DNA of 56,597 bases from NCBI GenBank assembly GCA_015863215.1, contig JACBXN010000004.1, forward strand, positions 1 through 56,597, read 5' to 3'. Each line of letters starts with the position of its first letter. Positions within the stretch are counted from its first letter, which is position 1. Below the pieces are notes generated by a model. The model was not told the DNA's origin. It saw only the letters and a program-made list of their open reading frames with translations, and ran no database searches. This DNA comes from Aerococcaceae bacterium DSM 111176. GTDB taxonomy: Bacteria; Bacillota; Bacilli; Lactobacillales; Aerococcaceae. The translations under genes were made by a program, and so were the position numbers. This document shows, one piece after another, positions 7,642 through 16,731 of the stretch.

Positions 7642-8277
7642 ATGTTAGCGGAAGATTTTATTGAGAATTGGGATCTATTTTTAGCTCCTTATCACCAAGC
7701 AGTCGACGAACTTAAATTAAAACTTAAAACGATTCGATCTGAGTACCGTATCAATGGCAAACATACTCCGATTGAATTTGTAACTGGTCGTGTGAAGACG
7801 AAAGAGAGTATCTTGGAAAAGATGGAAATCCGTCATATCGAACCTGAAGATTTATTAATTGGGGTTCAAGATATTGCTGGTATTCGAATTATGTGCCAGT
7901 TTGTTGAAGATATTTATATTGTGGCAGAATTAATTAAAGAACGCCAAGATATGAAGGTATTATTAATAAGAGATTATATTAAAAATCATAAAGAGAGTGG
8001 GTACCGATCTTATCACATGGTGATTGAGTATCCGGTGCATCGTGCTGATGGTATGACAAAAGTCATCGTCGAAGTTCAAATACGAACACTGGCGATGAAT
8101 TTTTGGGCAACGATTGAGCATTCACTCAATTATAAATATAGTGGAATGTATCCCGAACATATTTTAATGCGTCTTCAAAGAGCTTCTGAAGCAGCATTTC
8201 AGTTGGACGAGGAGATGTCAGAAATACGTTCTGAGATTCGTGAAGCAACCTATTATTTTGAAAATCGACATGATTAA
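7642..8277 (+). CDS. relQ: Small alarmone synthetase, (p)ppGpp synthetase RelQ type
   Basis: The product is 211 residues and consists of a synthetase domain without a hydrolase domain. It makes (p)ppGpp from ATP and GDP or GTP. Motifs include RVKTKESILEKM, the Mg-binding DIAGIRIMC, the segment ESGYRSYHM, and EVQIRTLAMNFWATIEH, all typical of RelQ/YjbM. ATG 7642 follows TTGGAGGAA; the earlier ATG in frame (7630 region) lacks a ribosome site. It is first in a row with nadK, an RluA-type synthase and mgtE, the same order as in many Firmicutes. Confidence 0.93.
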   Translation: MLAEDFIENWDLFLAPYHQAVDELKLKLKTIRSEYRINGKHTPIEFVTGRVKTKESILEKMEIRHIEPEDLLIGVQDIAGIRIMCQFVEDIYIVAELIKERQDMKVLLIRDYIKNHKESGYRSYHMVIEYPVHRADGMTKVIVEVQIRTLAMNFWATIEHSLNYKYSGMYPEHILMRLQRASEAAFQLDEEMSEIRSEIREATYYFENRHD

Positions 8278-8292
8278 CTTAGGAGGAGTATG

Positions 8293-9129
8293 ATGAATAA
8301 AACGGTCCTCATTGTTGCTAATGAAGTGCAACAATCTCAGGAATTAGAACAAGAATTAATCGAAAAAGTAAATGCGTCATCTACTTTGGAATTTGCAAAA
8401 GATCATACTGCCCCAGATTATATTATTACAATTGGTGGTGATGGAACACTGTTATCTACTTTCCATCATTATCAAGATTATTTAGATAAGTCGCATTTTA
8501 TTGGTATACATACTGGTCATTTAGGGTTTTATACCGATTGGCGACCTCATGAACTGGATGAATTGATTCATGAATTAGAACATTCAGATGGGACTTCAAT
8601 TAGTTATCCATTGATTGCAATCGAATTAACAGATACGAGTGACCGAAAACTGGAATTACTTGCTTTAAATGAATGTACATTCCGTTCGAGAACAGGAACC
8701 TTGGTAATTGATGTGTCGATTAATGATTACTTTTTGGAGACATTCAGAGGTGACGGGCTGTGTATGTCGACTCCGACAGGTTCAACTGGTTTAAATAAAT
8801 CGTTAGGTGGAGCGATTATTCATCCACGTGTTGAGGCGCTTCAATTAACGGAGATGGCTGGGATTAATAACCGTGTCTACCGTTCTGTTACGTCACCAAT
8901 GATTGTACCGAATGATGAATGGATTGAATTAAGATTTGACCGAAGTAAAGGGAAACCACTGATTCAAGTGGATCACTTGTATTTTGATCATATTGATCTA
9001 AAGTCAGTTCGAGCCCAAATTGCTAAAGAGAGTATACATTTCGCAAGATTTAGACATACACATTTTTGGGACCGAGTTGAAAATGCCTTCCTAGGCAATA
9101 AACAAGATTATAAAATCAGAAAATTATAG
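8293..9129 (+). CDS. nadK: NAD kinase
   Basis: NAD kinase phosphorylates NAD to NADP. The product is 278 residues. The ATP-binding GGDGT is at about 48-52, followed by ALNECTF and STPTGSTGLNKSLGGAI, the classic NadK motifs. AGGAGG (8281-8286) sits six bases from ATG 8293 and only three from ATG 8290, so 8293 was preferred. It lies 15 bases behind relQ and 20 bases before the pseudouridine synthase gene, which indicates one operon. Confidence 0.95.
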   Translation: MNKTVLIVANEVQQSQELEQELIEKVNASSTLEFAKDHTAPDYIITIGGDGTLLSTFHHYQDYLDKSHFIGIHTGHLGFYTDWRPHELDELIHELEHSDGTSISYPLIAIELTDTSDRKLELLALNECTFRSRTGTLVIDVSINDYFLETFRGDGLCMSTPTGSTGLNKSLGGAIIHPRVEALQLTEMAGINNRVYRSVTSPMIVPNDEWIELRFDRSKGKPLIQVDHLYFDHIDLKSVRAQIAKESIHFARFRHTHFWDRVENAFLGNKQDYKIRKL

Positions 9130-9149
9130 AATAATAATGGAGTAATGCG

Positions 9150-10049
9150 ATGCGTTTTGATTGGATTTATGATAATAATAGACAACAATTATTAAGGGAC
9201 TTTATTCGCGACAAAGAGTTGCCGAGGAAATTTATGACGTCTGTTAAATATCATGGTGGGAAAATTTTAGTGAATGATGAAGAGGTAACGGTAAGATACT
9301 CTTTACAATCAGGAGACCAAGTGTCAATTGTACCACCGATCGAAGTTGGTCATGATTCAGTTGTACCTTCCTTTAAAAAAATTGAAGTTGTTTATGAAGA
9401 CCGTGATATTTTAATTGTCAATAAACCACCGCATGTGGTGTCTATTCCATCGATTAAAGCGCCTGATACGTCAATGGCTAACCGGATTAAGGGATATTAT
9501 GAGAGTCAAAATTATGAGGATCAGGTTATTCATATTGTGACTCGACTTGACCGAGATACGAGTGGGTTGATGTTGATTGCAAAGCATCGTTTGGCGCATG
9601 CGTTTTTTGACCGCCAATTACAAGAGAAGACTCTCTTGAAACGTTATCTTGCCATTACTTCACGCGTAGATTGGCCCGATGATCATGGTATGATTAATAA
9701 GCCGATTGCGAGGCATCCAGAATCAATTATTCAAAGAATTACCGATCCTAGTGGGCAGGAAGCTCTCACAGAATATTGGGTTAAAGAGCGAATGCAGCAA
9801 AGTAGTTTGCTGGAATTGCAATTACATACAGGACGAACGCACCAAATTCGTGTACACTTAACGAGTGAAGATGGTCCCCTTGTTGGGGATTCATTGTATG
9901 GACCAGAAGATCAACCGATGTCAAGACAAGCATTACATTGTTACCAATTAAGTTTTATTCACCCTTTCACGAATCAGCACATGACTATTACACAGTCAAT
10001 GCCTCAGGATATGTTGGAATGGTGTCAACGAGATCGAGGAGGTAAGTAA
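9150..10049 (+). CDS. RluA-family pseudouridine synthase
   Basis: The product is 299 residues: a short S4-like N-terminal part followed by the catalytic domain. The motif HIVTRLDRDTSGL at about 128-140 holds the catalytic Asp134. LHTGRTHQIRVHL is the second family signature. It converts uridines in rRNA or tRNA to pseudouridine. It is the YjbO-type member normally found between nadK and mgtE in Firmicutes; the exact target site is unknown. The stop codon directly abuts the mgtE start. Confidence 0.92.
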   Translation: MRFDWIYDNNRQQLLRDFIRDKELPRKFMTSVKYHGGKILVNDEEVTVRYSLQSGDQVSIVPPIEVGHDSVVPSFKKIEVVYEDRDILIVNKPPHVVSIPSIKAPDTSMANRIKGYYESQNYEDQVIHIVTRLDRDTSGLMLIAKHRLAHAFFDRQLQEKTLLKRYLAITSRVDWPDDHGMINKPIARHPESIIQRITDPSGQEALTEYWVKERMQQSSLLELQLHTGRTHQIRVHLTSEDGPLVGDSLYGPEDQPMSRQALHCYQLSFIHPFTNQHMTITQSMPQDMLEWCQRDRGGK

Positions 10050-11414
10050 ATGGAGTTTTTTGAAAGAACAATTGAGGAACACACACAAAAGATTGAGAAG
10101 TTTTTGCATGAAAATCGGATGGCTCAATTTAGAACAGAATTTTTAGCGCTGCATAATTATGACCAAGCTCAGGTATTTCATGGAGTAGACGAAGAAGCGC
10201 GTCTGAAGCTTTATCAATACCTTTCACCTTCAGAGTTAGCGGATATTTTTGACATGTTAGAGTCGCAAGACGAACGTGTAGATATTTACTTTGAAGAGAT
10301 GGAAAATTTATATGGGGCAAGTGTTTTAGCGGCTATGTACCCCGATAATGCGGTGGATGTACTGAATGATTTGAAAGATAAGCATCAAGTACAAATTTAT
10401 ATGCAATTAATGCCGGCTGAAAATGCGCGTGAGATTAGCATTTTAATGAACTACCTAGAGGATACGGCTGGGGCGATTATGACTCCGGAATATATTTCGA
10501 TCAAACGAAACTTAACTTTAGGGGAAGCATTTAAAGAACTTCGCCAAAAAGCCAGTACAGCTGAAACCATTTACTATGTGTACGTCGTTGATGATGATAA
10601 TCGATTAAGTGGGGTCGTTTCATTACGTGACTTAATTATTAGTGACGAGAGTAAACGAGTTGAAGATGTTATGAATACCAATACTATTTCAGTGGGTGTC
10701 AATGACGACCAAGAAGAAGTAGCTAAAATGGTTCAGGACTATGACTTACTTGCACTTCCTGTTATTGGCTTCAAACATGAATTACTTGGGATTATTACGG
10801 TCGATGACGTCCTTGACGTTATGAAAGAAGAGCACGAGAGTGACTACTCTGGTTTAGCGGCCGTTGACGTTTCTGAGAGTCATGAAACGCCAGTATCAGC
10901 ATCGAAGAGTCGTCTGCCATGGTTGATTACGCTATTATTCTTAGGTTTAGGTACGTCGACTCTAATCAGTCAATACGACCAATTAATTGAATCAGCCAGT
11001 ATTTTATCTGCCTTTGTGACCTTAATTACCGGTACGGCAGGTAACGCGGGGACACAATCTCTTGCGGTAGCCGTTCGTAAATTAACCAACAAATCAGAAG
11101 ACGACAATTTATTTAAATCATTTATTTTTGAAACGTTAACCGGGATTTTCACTGGTTTAATCGTAGGTATTGCAGTTGTTATTATTGTCTTTGTCTGGAA
11201 ACAGAATTTAATTTTAGGATTAGTTATCGGAATTGCTATGATGATGGCGATTACTGTGGCGAATTTAGCCGGGGCATTAATTCCAAAATTAATGGAGCGT
11301 CTAGGCTTTGACCCAGCGGTTGCCAGCGGACCTTTCATTACCACATTAAGTGACTTAACGTCAGTCTTTATCTACTTTACAGTCGCTTCAATGTTTATGG
11401 GATATTTAATTTAA
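10050..11414 (+). CDS. mgtE: Magnesium transporter MgtE
   Basis: The product is 454 residues with the full MgtE order: an acidic N-domain (1-135), a CBS pair (about 140-260), a plug helix and five membrane helices (about 290-454). The conserved GNAGTQSLAVAVR and PFITTLSDL segments of the pore are present. It imports Mg2+, gated by cytoplasmic Mg2+ bound to the N and CBS domains. ATG 10050 follows GAGGAGG and is the base after the previous stop codon, so it is translationally coupled. Confidence 0.95.
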   Translation: MEFFERTIEEHTQKIEKFLHENRMAQFRTEFLALHNYDQAQVFHGVDEEARLKLYQYLSPSELADIFDMLESQDERVDIYFEEMENLYGASVLAAMYPDNAVDVLNDLKDKHQVQIYMQLMPAENAREISILMNYLEDTAGAIMTPEYISIKRNLTLGEAFKELRQKASTAETIYYVYVVDDDNRLSGVVSLRDLIISDESKRVEDVMNTNTISVGVNDDQEEVAKMVQDYDLLALPVIGFKHELLGIITVDDVLDVMKEEHESDYSGLAAVDVSESHETPVSASKSRLPWLITLLFLGLGTSTLISQYDQLIESASILSAFVTLITGTAGNAGTQSLAVAVRKLTNKSEDDNLFKSFIFETLTGIFTGLIVGIAVVIIVFVWKQNLILGLVIGIAMMMAITVANLAGALIPKLMERLGFDPAVASGPFITTLSDLTSVFIYFTVASMFMGYLI

Positions 11415-11420
11415 AGTATA

Positions 11421-11458
11421 CAAAACAACGCATCTCCGATTTGGGATGCGTTGTTTTG
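11421..11458. terminator. Bidirectional terminator between mgtE and the GNAT gene
   Basis: CAAAACAACGCATC pairs with GATGCGTTGTTTTG; A and T runs on the two sides serve the converging genes. Confidence 0.85.
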
Positions 11459-11463
11459 CTGTG

Positions 11464-11901
11464 TTATGAAAGAATCTTCTCCATATCATGGTGGGGAATG
11501 CCTGCTTCAAAGTAGCCTTCATTGTTTGTAATGACATAATCCACGTGTTCGTAGAAAGGAATAACAGGGTCTTGTGCCGAAAGGATAAGGCGTTTAAAGT
11601 TATTTGTTCTCGCAAAGGATTCAATCTCTTCCATTAATTTGCGCCCGATTCCCAGTCCACGTTGGCCTTGTTGAACAGCCACACGTTGGATTTTAAGCGT
11701 GTCATCATCCAGAGGGGTGATTCGAGCAGTGGCTAGAGCCTGACCGTTTAGATAGCCTACCACATGATGTTTAGAATCATCCGTCCCATCAATTTCAATT
11801 GATTCATCTACCGATTGCTCCTCGATGAATACTTTACGGCGAATGGCCAGCGCATCTTGATAAACTGGATTAGTGATTCCTGTAGCCCATTTGAATTGCA
11901 T
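11464..11901 (-). CDS. GNAT family N-acetyltransferase (YjcF/ElaA-like)
   Basis: The product is 145 residues. GNAT enzymes transfer acetyl from acetyl-CoA to amines. The CoA-binding signature QRGLGIGRKLMEEI follows the strand LKIQRVAV. The N-terminal ALAIRRKVFIEEQSV is typical of the ElaA/YjcF branch, and ITNNEGYFEAGIPHHDM is the usual end. ATG 11901 follows AAGGAGGAG. The substrate is unknown. It converges on mgtE with a shared terminator. Confidence 0.85.
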   Translation of the reverse strand: MQFKWATGITNPVYQDALAIRRKVFIEEQSVDESIEIDGTDDSKHHVVGYLNGQALATARITPLDDDTLKIQRVAVQQGQRGLGIGRKLMEEIESFARTNNFKRLILSAQDPVIPFYEHVDYVITNNEGYFEAGIPHHDMEKILS

Positions 11902-12062
11902 AATACTCCTCCTTGAATAGACACAAATTTGAAAATAATACCCTAATTGTAGCGAAGTTTACAAAATATTCAATAAAAAGTAGAAATTATTAAGTAATTA
12001 GATGATAAATGTTAGGAAATTTGGTAAGATATAATAACGGAATCGAAGAAAGGAGTTTACTG

Positions 12063-12761
12063 ATGGATAAGACACACATATTGTCGCTGGGCTTATTTGG
12101 ATATAATCGCAGTCAAGTCGATACATTATTAAATGAGCGAAATGCAAAGATTAATGAACTTGAATCGCAAATTGAGACCATGACTAAAGAACTATCAGAA
12201 GCAAAAGAGGCATTAGTGCATTTTGAGGAACTTGAACAGGCGCTAACGGATGGTATTTTAGATGCGCGTATTAAAGGACAAGAAATCGTTGATAATTCTC
12301 AAATTGAGGCGAAATTATTAATTGATAACACGAATGAACAAGTTGTCCAATATAAAGAAGAATTCGTACATCATAGCCGTGAGTTAGTATCAAGTGGCTC
12401 AAACTTACGCAGTGAACTGAATGATATGAAATCAAAAATGCAAGTCATTATTGATCAATATCAAAATCTTCTGGACGAGACGGATTTTGATTCACTCTAC
12501 CCGAAAAAACAAGTGGATCGCTTAATATTGCAAGTTGAGGATTATGAATCGGATGATTTAGATGAATTTTCAGATCACCCTAAACCTCAAGAACCACAAT
12601 TATCAGAGGATGAGAAATCTGAATTATCACGATTAATTAGTGAAGTACTCGGAAATGAAATTGGTGGTGGTGATGATGATAATAAGAAAGCAAAATCACC
12701 AGAGAAAAAAGGTACTTTAGTAGATTTTACAACGCTATCACGTAAAAATAATGAACAATGA
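12063..12761 (+). CDS. DivIVA-domain coiled-coil protein
   Basis: The product is 232 residues. The N-terminal LGLFGYNRSQVDTLLNE resembles the DivIVA/GpsB membrane-binding start (FGY-x3-VD-x2-L). A long coiled coil of about 25-160 follows (KINELESQIETMTKELSEA and on), then an acidic, low-complexity C-terminal third. DivIVA-like proteins mark division sites or poles and scaffold wall synthesis; the role of this one is not established. ATG 12063 follows AAAGGAG. The frame is open further upstream but has no ribosome site there. Confidence 0.7.
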   Translation: MDKTHILSLGLFGYNRSQVDTLLNERNAKINELESQIETMTKELSEAKEALVHFEELEQALTDGILDARIKGQEIVDNSQIEAKLLIDNTNEQVVQYKEEFVHHSRELVSSGSNLRSELNDMKSKMQVIIDQYQNLLDETDFDSLYPKKQVDRLILQVEDYESDDLDEFSDHPKPQEPQLSEDEKSELSRLISEVLGNEIGGGDDDNKKAKSPEKKGTLVDFTTLSRKNNEQ

Positions 12762-12791
12762 TTAAGGCAACTTAACCATTGTTCGTTTTTT
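12753..12791 (+). terminator. Terminator overlapping the end of the DivIVA-like gene
   Basis: GAACAATG pairs with CATTGTTC and is followed by GTTTTTTC; the stem includes the last codons and stop of the gene. Confidence 0.75.
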
Positions 12792-12810
12792 CTGTAAAGA
12801 AAGGATTAAT

Positions 12811-14394
12811 ATGTCGAATCATTTAGAACAAGAAACAAAAAAACGCCGTACCTTTGCGATTATTTCGCATCCGGATGCGGGTAAAACAACTATTACCGAA
12901 CAGTTCTTACTATTTAGTGGGGCAATTCGTGAAGCCGGAACGGTAAAAGCGAAAGGTAAAAAATCAAAGAAATTCGCAAAATCAGACTGGATGGAAATTG
13001 AGAAACAACGTGGGATTTCTGTAACCAGTTCGGTTATGCAAGTGGATTATGATGGTTTCCAAGTTAATATTTTAGATACACCAGGGCACGAGGATTTCTC
13101 GGAAGATACGTACCGTACTTTAATGGCCGTTGATGCTGCCGTGATGGTAGTCGACTCTGGTAAGGGTATTGAGCCTCAAACTAAACGTTTATTCGAAGTT
13201 GTAAGCCATAGAGGAATACCAGTTTTTACCTTTATGAATAAATTAGACCGTGACGGTCGTGAGCCTTTAGATTTGGTGGATGAGTTGGAAGAGGTCTTAG
13301 GTATTGATGCTTATCCAATGAACTGGCCGATGGGGATGGGTAAAAACTTACTTGGTTTATATGACTTATATAATAATCGTGTTGAGTTACGTAATACCGA
13401 TGATGATGAAGATAGTCATTATGTTGAATTAAATGAAGATGGCGAAGTTGAAGGCGATCATGATTTTAAGGATTCAACGATTTACACTCAAGCGATGGAA
13501 GATGCTCAATTACTTCATGAAGCGGGGAATGAATTTGATTTAGAAGCGATTCAAAATGGTAAATTAACACCGGTATTCTTTGGATCTGCCTTAACAGGAT
13601 TTGGTGTTCAAACATTCTTCGATGCGTTCGTCGATTTAGCACCAGCGCCAAGCGAGATGGTAGATGATAATGAATTGGAAATTGAGCCAACAGATGAGCA
13701 ATTTACTGGTTTCATCTTCAAAATCCAAGCCAATATGAATCCTGCTCACCGTGACCGTATTGCGTTTATTCGTATAGTGTCAGGTGAATTTGAGAAGGGG
13801 ATTAACGTTACTTTAGAACGTACAGGTAAAACATTACGTCTAGCTCATACGACACAATTTATGGCGGATAGCCGTGAAGAGGTGGAACATGCTTATGGCG
13901 GGGATATTATTGGTCTGTATGATACAGGGAACTTGCAAATAGGGGACACCATTTATTCAGGAAAACGTAAAGTGAAATTCCCGGATTTACCACAATTTAC
14001 GCCGGAATTATTTATGCGTGTTGCACCTAAAAACGTGATGAAACAAAAATCATTCCATAAGGGAATGGAACAATTGATTCAAGAAGGTGCGATTCAATTG
14101 TATAAAACGTACCATACTGAGGAATATATTATTGGAGCTGTTGGGCAACTGCAATTCGAAGTTTTCCAATATCGTTTATTGCATGAGTATAATGCGGAAG
14201 TGGATATGACGCCGATGGGATCAAGAATTGCTCGTTGGATTAATCCAGATGACTTAAATCCAAATATGTCGTCGAGCCGTAATTTACTCGTTAAAGACCG
14301 TTTCGACCGACCTGTATTCTTATTTGAGAATACATTCGCTGAGAATTGGTTCAAAGATAAATACCCAGATGTTGAGTTAGAATCATTACTATAA
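12811..14394 (+). CDS. prfC: Peptide chain release factor 3
   Basis: RF3 is the GTPase that removes RF1 or RF2 from the ribosome after termination. The product is 527 residues, the normal length. The G1 loop [12 protein letters not shown] is at about 19-30, the switch region [12 protein letters not shown] and G3 [15 protein letters not shown] follow, and G4 is NKLDRD. ATG 12811 follows AAAGGATT. It is single, with its own terminator. Its partner factor RF1 is encoded at 51345. Confidence 0.96.
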   Translation: MSNHLEQETKKRRTFAIISHPDAGKTTITEQFLLFSGAIREAGTVKAKGKKSKKFAKSDWMEIEKQRGISVTSSVMQVDYDGFQVNILDTPGHEDFSEDTYRTLMAVDAAVMVVDSGKGIEPQTKRLFEVVSHRGIPVFTFMNKLDRDGREPLDLVDELEEVLGIDAYPMNWPMGMGKNLLGLYDLYNNRVELRNTDDDEDSHYVELNEDGEVEGDHDFKDSTIYTQAMEDAQLLHEAGNEFDLEAIQNGKLTPVFFGSALTGFGVQTFFDAFVDLAPAPSEMVDDNELEIEPTDEQFTGFIFKIQANMNPAHRDRIAFIRIVSGEFEKGINVTLERTGKTLRLAHTTQFMADSREEVEHAYGGDIIGLYDTGNLQIGDTIYSGKRKVKFPDLPQFTPELFMRVAPKNVMKQKSFHKGMEQLIQEGAIQLYKTYHTEEYIIGAVGQLQFEVFQYRLLHEYNAEVDMTPMGSRIARWINPDDLNPNMSSSRNLLVKDRFDRPVFLFENTFAENWFKDKYPDVELESLL

Positions 14395-14414
14395 TTTCAT
14401 AATCGTATTTTTAT

Positions 14415-14450
14415 TAAACCAAGTTGAAGCTATTTTGACTTGGTTTTTTT
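14415..14450 (+). terminator. Terminator after prfC
   Basis: AAACCAAGT pairs with ACTTGGTTT and is followed by a T run. Confidence 0.85.
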
Positions 14451-14467
14451 GTGTTTTGGATATAGAT

Positions 14468-14507
14468 TTTACATAAAATTTACAAATCAATTAACGTAAT
14501 CTTTACA
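14468..14507. promoter_or_regulatory. Double WalR/PhoP-type box (TTTACA repeats, 11-bp phase)
   Basis: TTTACA at 14468, TTTACA at 14479, TTAACG at 14491 and TTTACA at 14502 lie about 11 bp apart. On the minus strand this reads TGTAAA-N5-TGTAAA plus a second, imperfect pair. The form matches boxes of OmpR-type regulators WalR (TGTWAH-N5-TGTWAH) and PhoP. It lies just upstream of the likely -10 (TATACT) of the PP2C-like gene. The same box precedes prsA and the lipoprotein gene at 32849. Confidence 0.6.
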
Positions 14508-14574
14508 CAGTATTTTTTCAACTATACTATACTGGAATGGAAAGAATTCAATCAATTTAAAAGGAGAGGAAACT

Positions 14575-15402
14575 TTGAAAATACAAGTGAAAGAAACCTT
14601 TATTGAAGGTAAAGTGTCACAGGAATTATGTGAAGATGCCTATATAGTGACTGATGATTTTGTTGCTGTGATCGATGGTGTGACGTCAAAAACACCATTT
14701 CAGCATGACGGGAAAACAACGGGGCGTCTTGCAAGTGAGTTGATTATCGAAGTGATTAAAAATCTTGATAGTGATGCAGATTTTACAGCGATTAATCAAG
14801 CAATTAATCAGAAATTTGATACCTTTTATCAAGGGATAGAATTTACCGAAGACCCAGCAATATTCGGACTCCAAGCTGCTGGCATTATTTATTCAAAATT
14901 CCACCATACAATTTGGCTAGTCGGCGATTGTATGGGACTAACAGAAGAAGGCGTGATGTCGAATCCCAAACGGTCAGACGTTATCTTGGAAGAATTGAGA
15001 TCATTATTATGGTGGTTTGATCACAATCGAAGTGATGTTACCGATTATGATCCAGAACAAAGTGACCGCGGACGTGAAACAGTAAGTCCTTGGGATAAAG
15101 AGGCAAGACAATTCGCAAATGATGATTCATCCCCATTTGGTTATTCTGTGTTTAATGGTGAAATGATTCCTGATTCCTTGGTTAAAACCTACAGTTTGTC
15201 AGATACAATAAAAGAGATTTCGCTTTGTTCTGATGGCTATCCAAAACTTTTTAAGACATTTGATGAAACGGAAGCATATTTAAAAAGAGTGTTAGAAGAG
15301 GATCCAAATGGTGTCGATATTAATCCCCGTATGCGAGGTATCTTACCGGGTCAAAAAAGTTATGACGACCGCACGTATGTATCCTTTGAAATAAAACAAT
15401 AG
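14575..15402 (+). CDS. PP2C-like phosphatase family protein
   Basis: The product is 275 residues with a divergent PP2C fold. The N-terminal ELCEDAYIVTDDFVAVIDGVTS resembles the metal-binding ED...DG motif, SLCSDGYPKLF the later SDG motif, and the C-terminal SYDDRTYVSFEI the final DD motif. It may dephosphorylate serine or threonine; the target is unknown. The start is TTG 14575, spaced seven bases from GGAGAGG. A 2H phosphoesterase gene follows 14 bases later, presumably in the same operon. Confidence 0.65.
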   Translation: MKIQVKETFIEGKVSQELCEDAYIVTDDFVAVIDGVTSKTPFQHDGKTTGRLASELIIEVIKNLDSDADFTAINQAINQKFDTFYQGIEFTEDPAIFGLQAAGIIYSKFHHTIWLVGDCMGLTEEGVMSNPKRSDVILEELRSLLWWFDHNRSDVTDYDPEQSDRGRETVSPWDKEARQFANDDSSPFGYSVFNGEMIPDSLVKTYSLSDTIKEISLCSDGYPKLFKTFDETEAYLKRVLEEDPNGVDINPRMRGILPGQKSYDDRTYVSFEIKQ

Positions 15403-15416
15403 AATAGAGGTTTATT

Positions 15417-16079
15417 ATGGCAATTGGAACCGTGAATGATAAATTTACAGAACAAGGCGAACCTAAAAAATATATTGGAAATACGATCGTTTGTTTCTTT
15501 GAAGAAGAGGAATCAATCTTTCAAGAAGCATTACAAACGCAAAATAAATTAAAGCAAAGTCTTATGAGCGACTATTTGGTATTCTTACCAACGGATTCTT
15601 TCCATATGACCGTCATTTCTCTTGCACGTGAAATCGACCGCGGCACAGAATATTGGTCAGAGTATTCAGATGAAAACTTGGCGTTTACAGATTTGGATCA
15701 GAAGTTGGCGGAAATTGTAGCGGAGATCCCATTTCCTGAGGATATCGAAATGGCCATCGATCACGTTTCATTCACTAAAATTAATTTAGTACCAGCAAAT
15801 GAAGAATCAAAGCGTAAATTATTGTCTTACCGTGATACAATTGCCGAGCGAACTGGAATTCGTCATTTAGGACATGATGACTATCATTTCCATATTTCAT
15901 TAACTTATTTACTCCATGAAATACCAGAGGAAATGAAAGAAAATGCCGATCAAATTTTAGCCCAGATTACACAAGAATTAAAACAGAACATCAAAACATT
16001 CACTGTGTCTGATGCCAAATTTGTTATCTTTAATGATATGATGGATTATACGGTGGACTTGACGAAGCGAGTGGAATAA
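15417..16079 (+). CDS. DUF1868 protein, 2H phosphoesterase superfamily
   Basis: The product is 220 residues. Two H-x-T/S motifs, HMT at 63-65 (SFHMTVISL) and HIS at 159-161 (YHFHISLTY), mark the 2H phosphoesterase fold, which opens cyclic phosphates or cuts 2'-5' linked nucleotides. The N-terminal KYIGNTIVCF and the segment HLGHDDYHFHISLTYLL match DUF1868. The physiological substrate is unknown. It shares a promoter with the PP2C-like gene in front. Confidence 0.75.
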   Translation: MAIGTVNDKFTEQGEPKKYIGNTIVCFFEEEESIFQEALQTQNKLKQSLMSDYLVFLPTDSFHMTVISLAREIDRGTEYWSEYSDENLAFTDLDQKLAEIVAEIPFPEDIEMAIDHVSFTKINLVPANEESKRKLLSYRDTIAERTGIRHLGHDDYHFHISLTYLLHEIPEEMKENADQILAQITQELKQNIKTFTVSDAKFVIFNDMMDYTVDLTKRVE

Positions 16080-16093
16080 AAAAGTGTAAAAAT

Positions 16094-16131
16094 AAATCGC
16101 ATTACTTCAAAATTGAAGCGTGCGATTTTTT
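16094..16131 (+). terminator. Terminator after the DUF1868 gene
   Basis: AAATCGCA, an inner TTCAAAATTGAA stem-loop, and TGCGATTTTTT form a strong hairpin with a T run. Confidence 0.8.
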
Positions 16132-16464
16132 GATTTAGTTTGGCAAAATATGATTCAATCAAAATAAATAATTGAGAAAACCTATTAATATAGCCTATAT
16201 ATTTTTTTCATTGAGCAAATTTGCAAATAAATTTTATTATGTGAACACAAAAAATCATATTGAAGTCTTGTTAACAATGGAAGCGTCTAGCTTTATATAA
16301 AAGAATGTGAATACTTTACTAATTTTGTGAGTAAAGTGCTTTCATTCCTTTTCATTTTTCGTTATAATAGTCTTAAGTCTAGGAAGGACGAGAGGTATTT
16401 GTGTGTTTCATACAAATACACAGAACAATCGTTGTTCAAAAAATAGATAAAAGGAGTGTCCATC
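16132..16464 (+). promoter_or_regulatory. Intergenic region with the ptsHI promoter
   Basis: A -10 TATAAT lies at 16363-16368 with TTTCAT 17 bp upstream. The overlapping GTAAAGTGCTTTCA (16331-16344) loosely resembles a catabolite-responsive element but has several mismatches. About 200 bases upstream are AT-rich without recognisable features. Confidence 0.45.
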
Positions 16465-16731
16465 ATGGAAAAGAAAGATTTTAATATTACAGCAGAAACA
16501 GGTATTCACGCACGTCCAGCTACTTTATTAGTTCAAGCGGCGAGCAAATTTGGTTCAGATATCAATTTAGAGTATAAAGGTAAATCAGTTAACCTTAAAT
16601 CTATTATGGGTGTTATGTCTTTAGGTGTTGGTCAAGGAGCGGACGTGACTATTACAGCTGAAGGTGACGACGAAGCAGAAGCAATTGCTGCAATCGAAGA
16701 AACTATGAAAAAAGAAGGATTATCTAAGTAA
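16465..16731 (+). CDS. ptsH: Phosphocarrier protein HPr
   Basis: HPr carries phosphate from enzyme I to sugar-specific PTS components and regulates carbon use. The product is 88 residues. His15 (TGIHARPA) is the enzyme I phosphorylation site, and Ser46 (NLKSIMGVM) is the HPr kinase site used in catabolite repression. ATG 16465 follows AAGGAGTG; the upstream in-frame GTG overlaps that site. The stop codon overlaps the first base of ptsI, so the two are coupled. Confidence 0.97.
   Translation: MEKKDFNITAETGIHARPATLLVQAASKFGSDINLEYKGKSVNLKSIMGVMSLGVGQGADVTITAEGDDEAEAIAAIEETMKKEGLSK

Noticed and set aside
16331-16344. GTAAAGTGCTTTCA before ptsH as a catabolite-responsive element
   Set aside because: At least three mismatches to the consensus, including the central CG; kept only as a remark.
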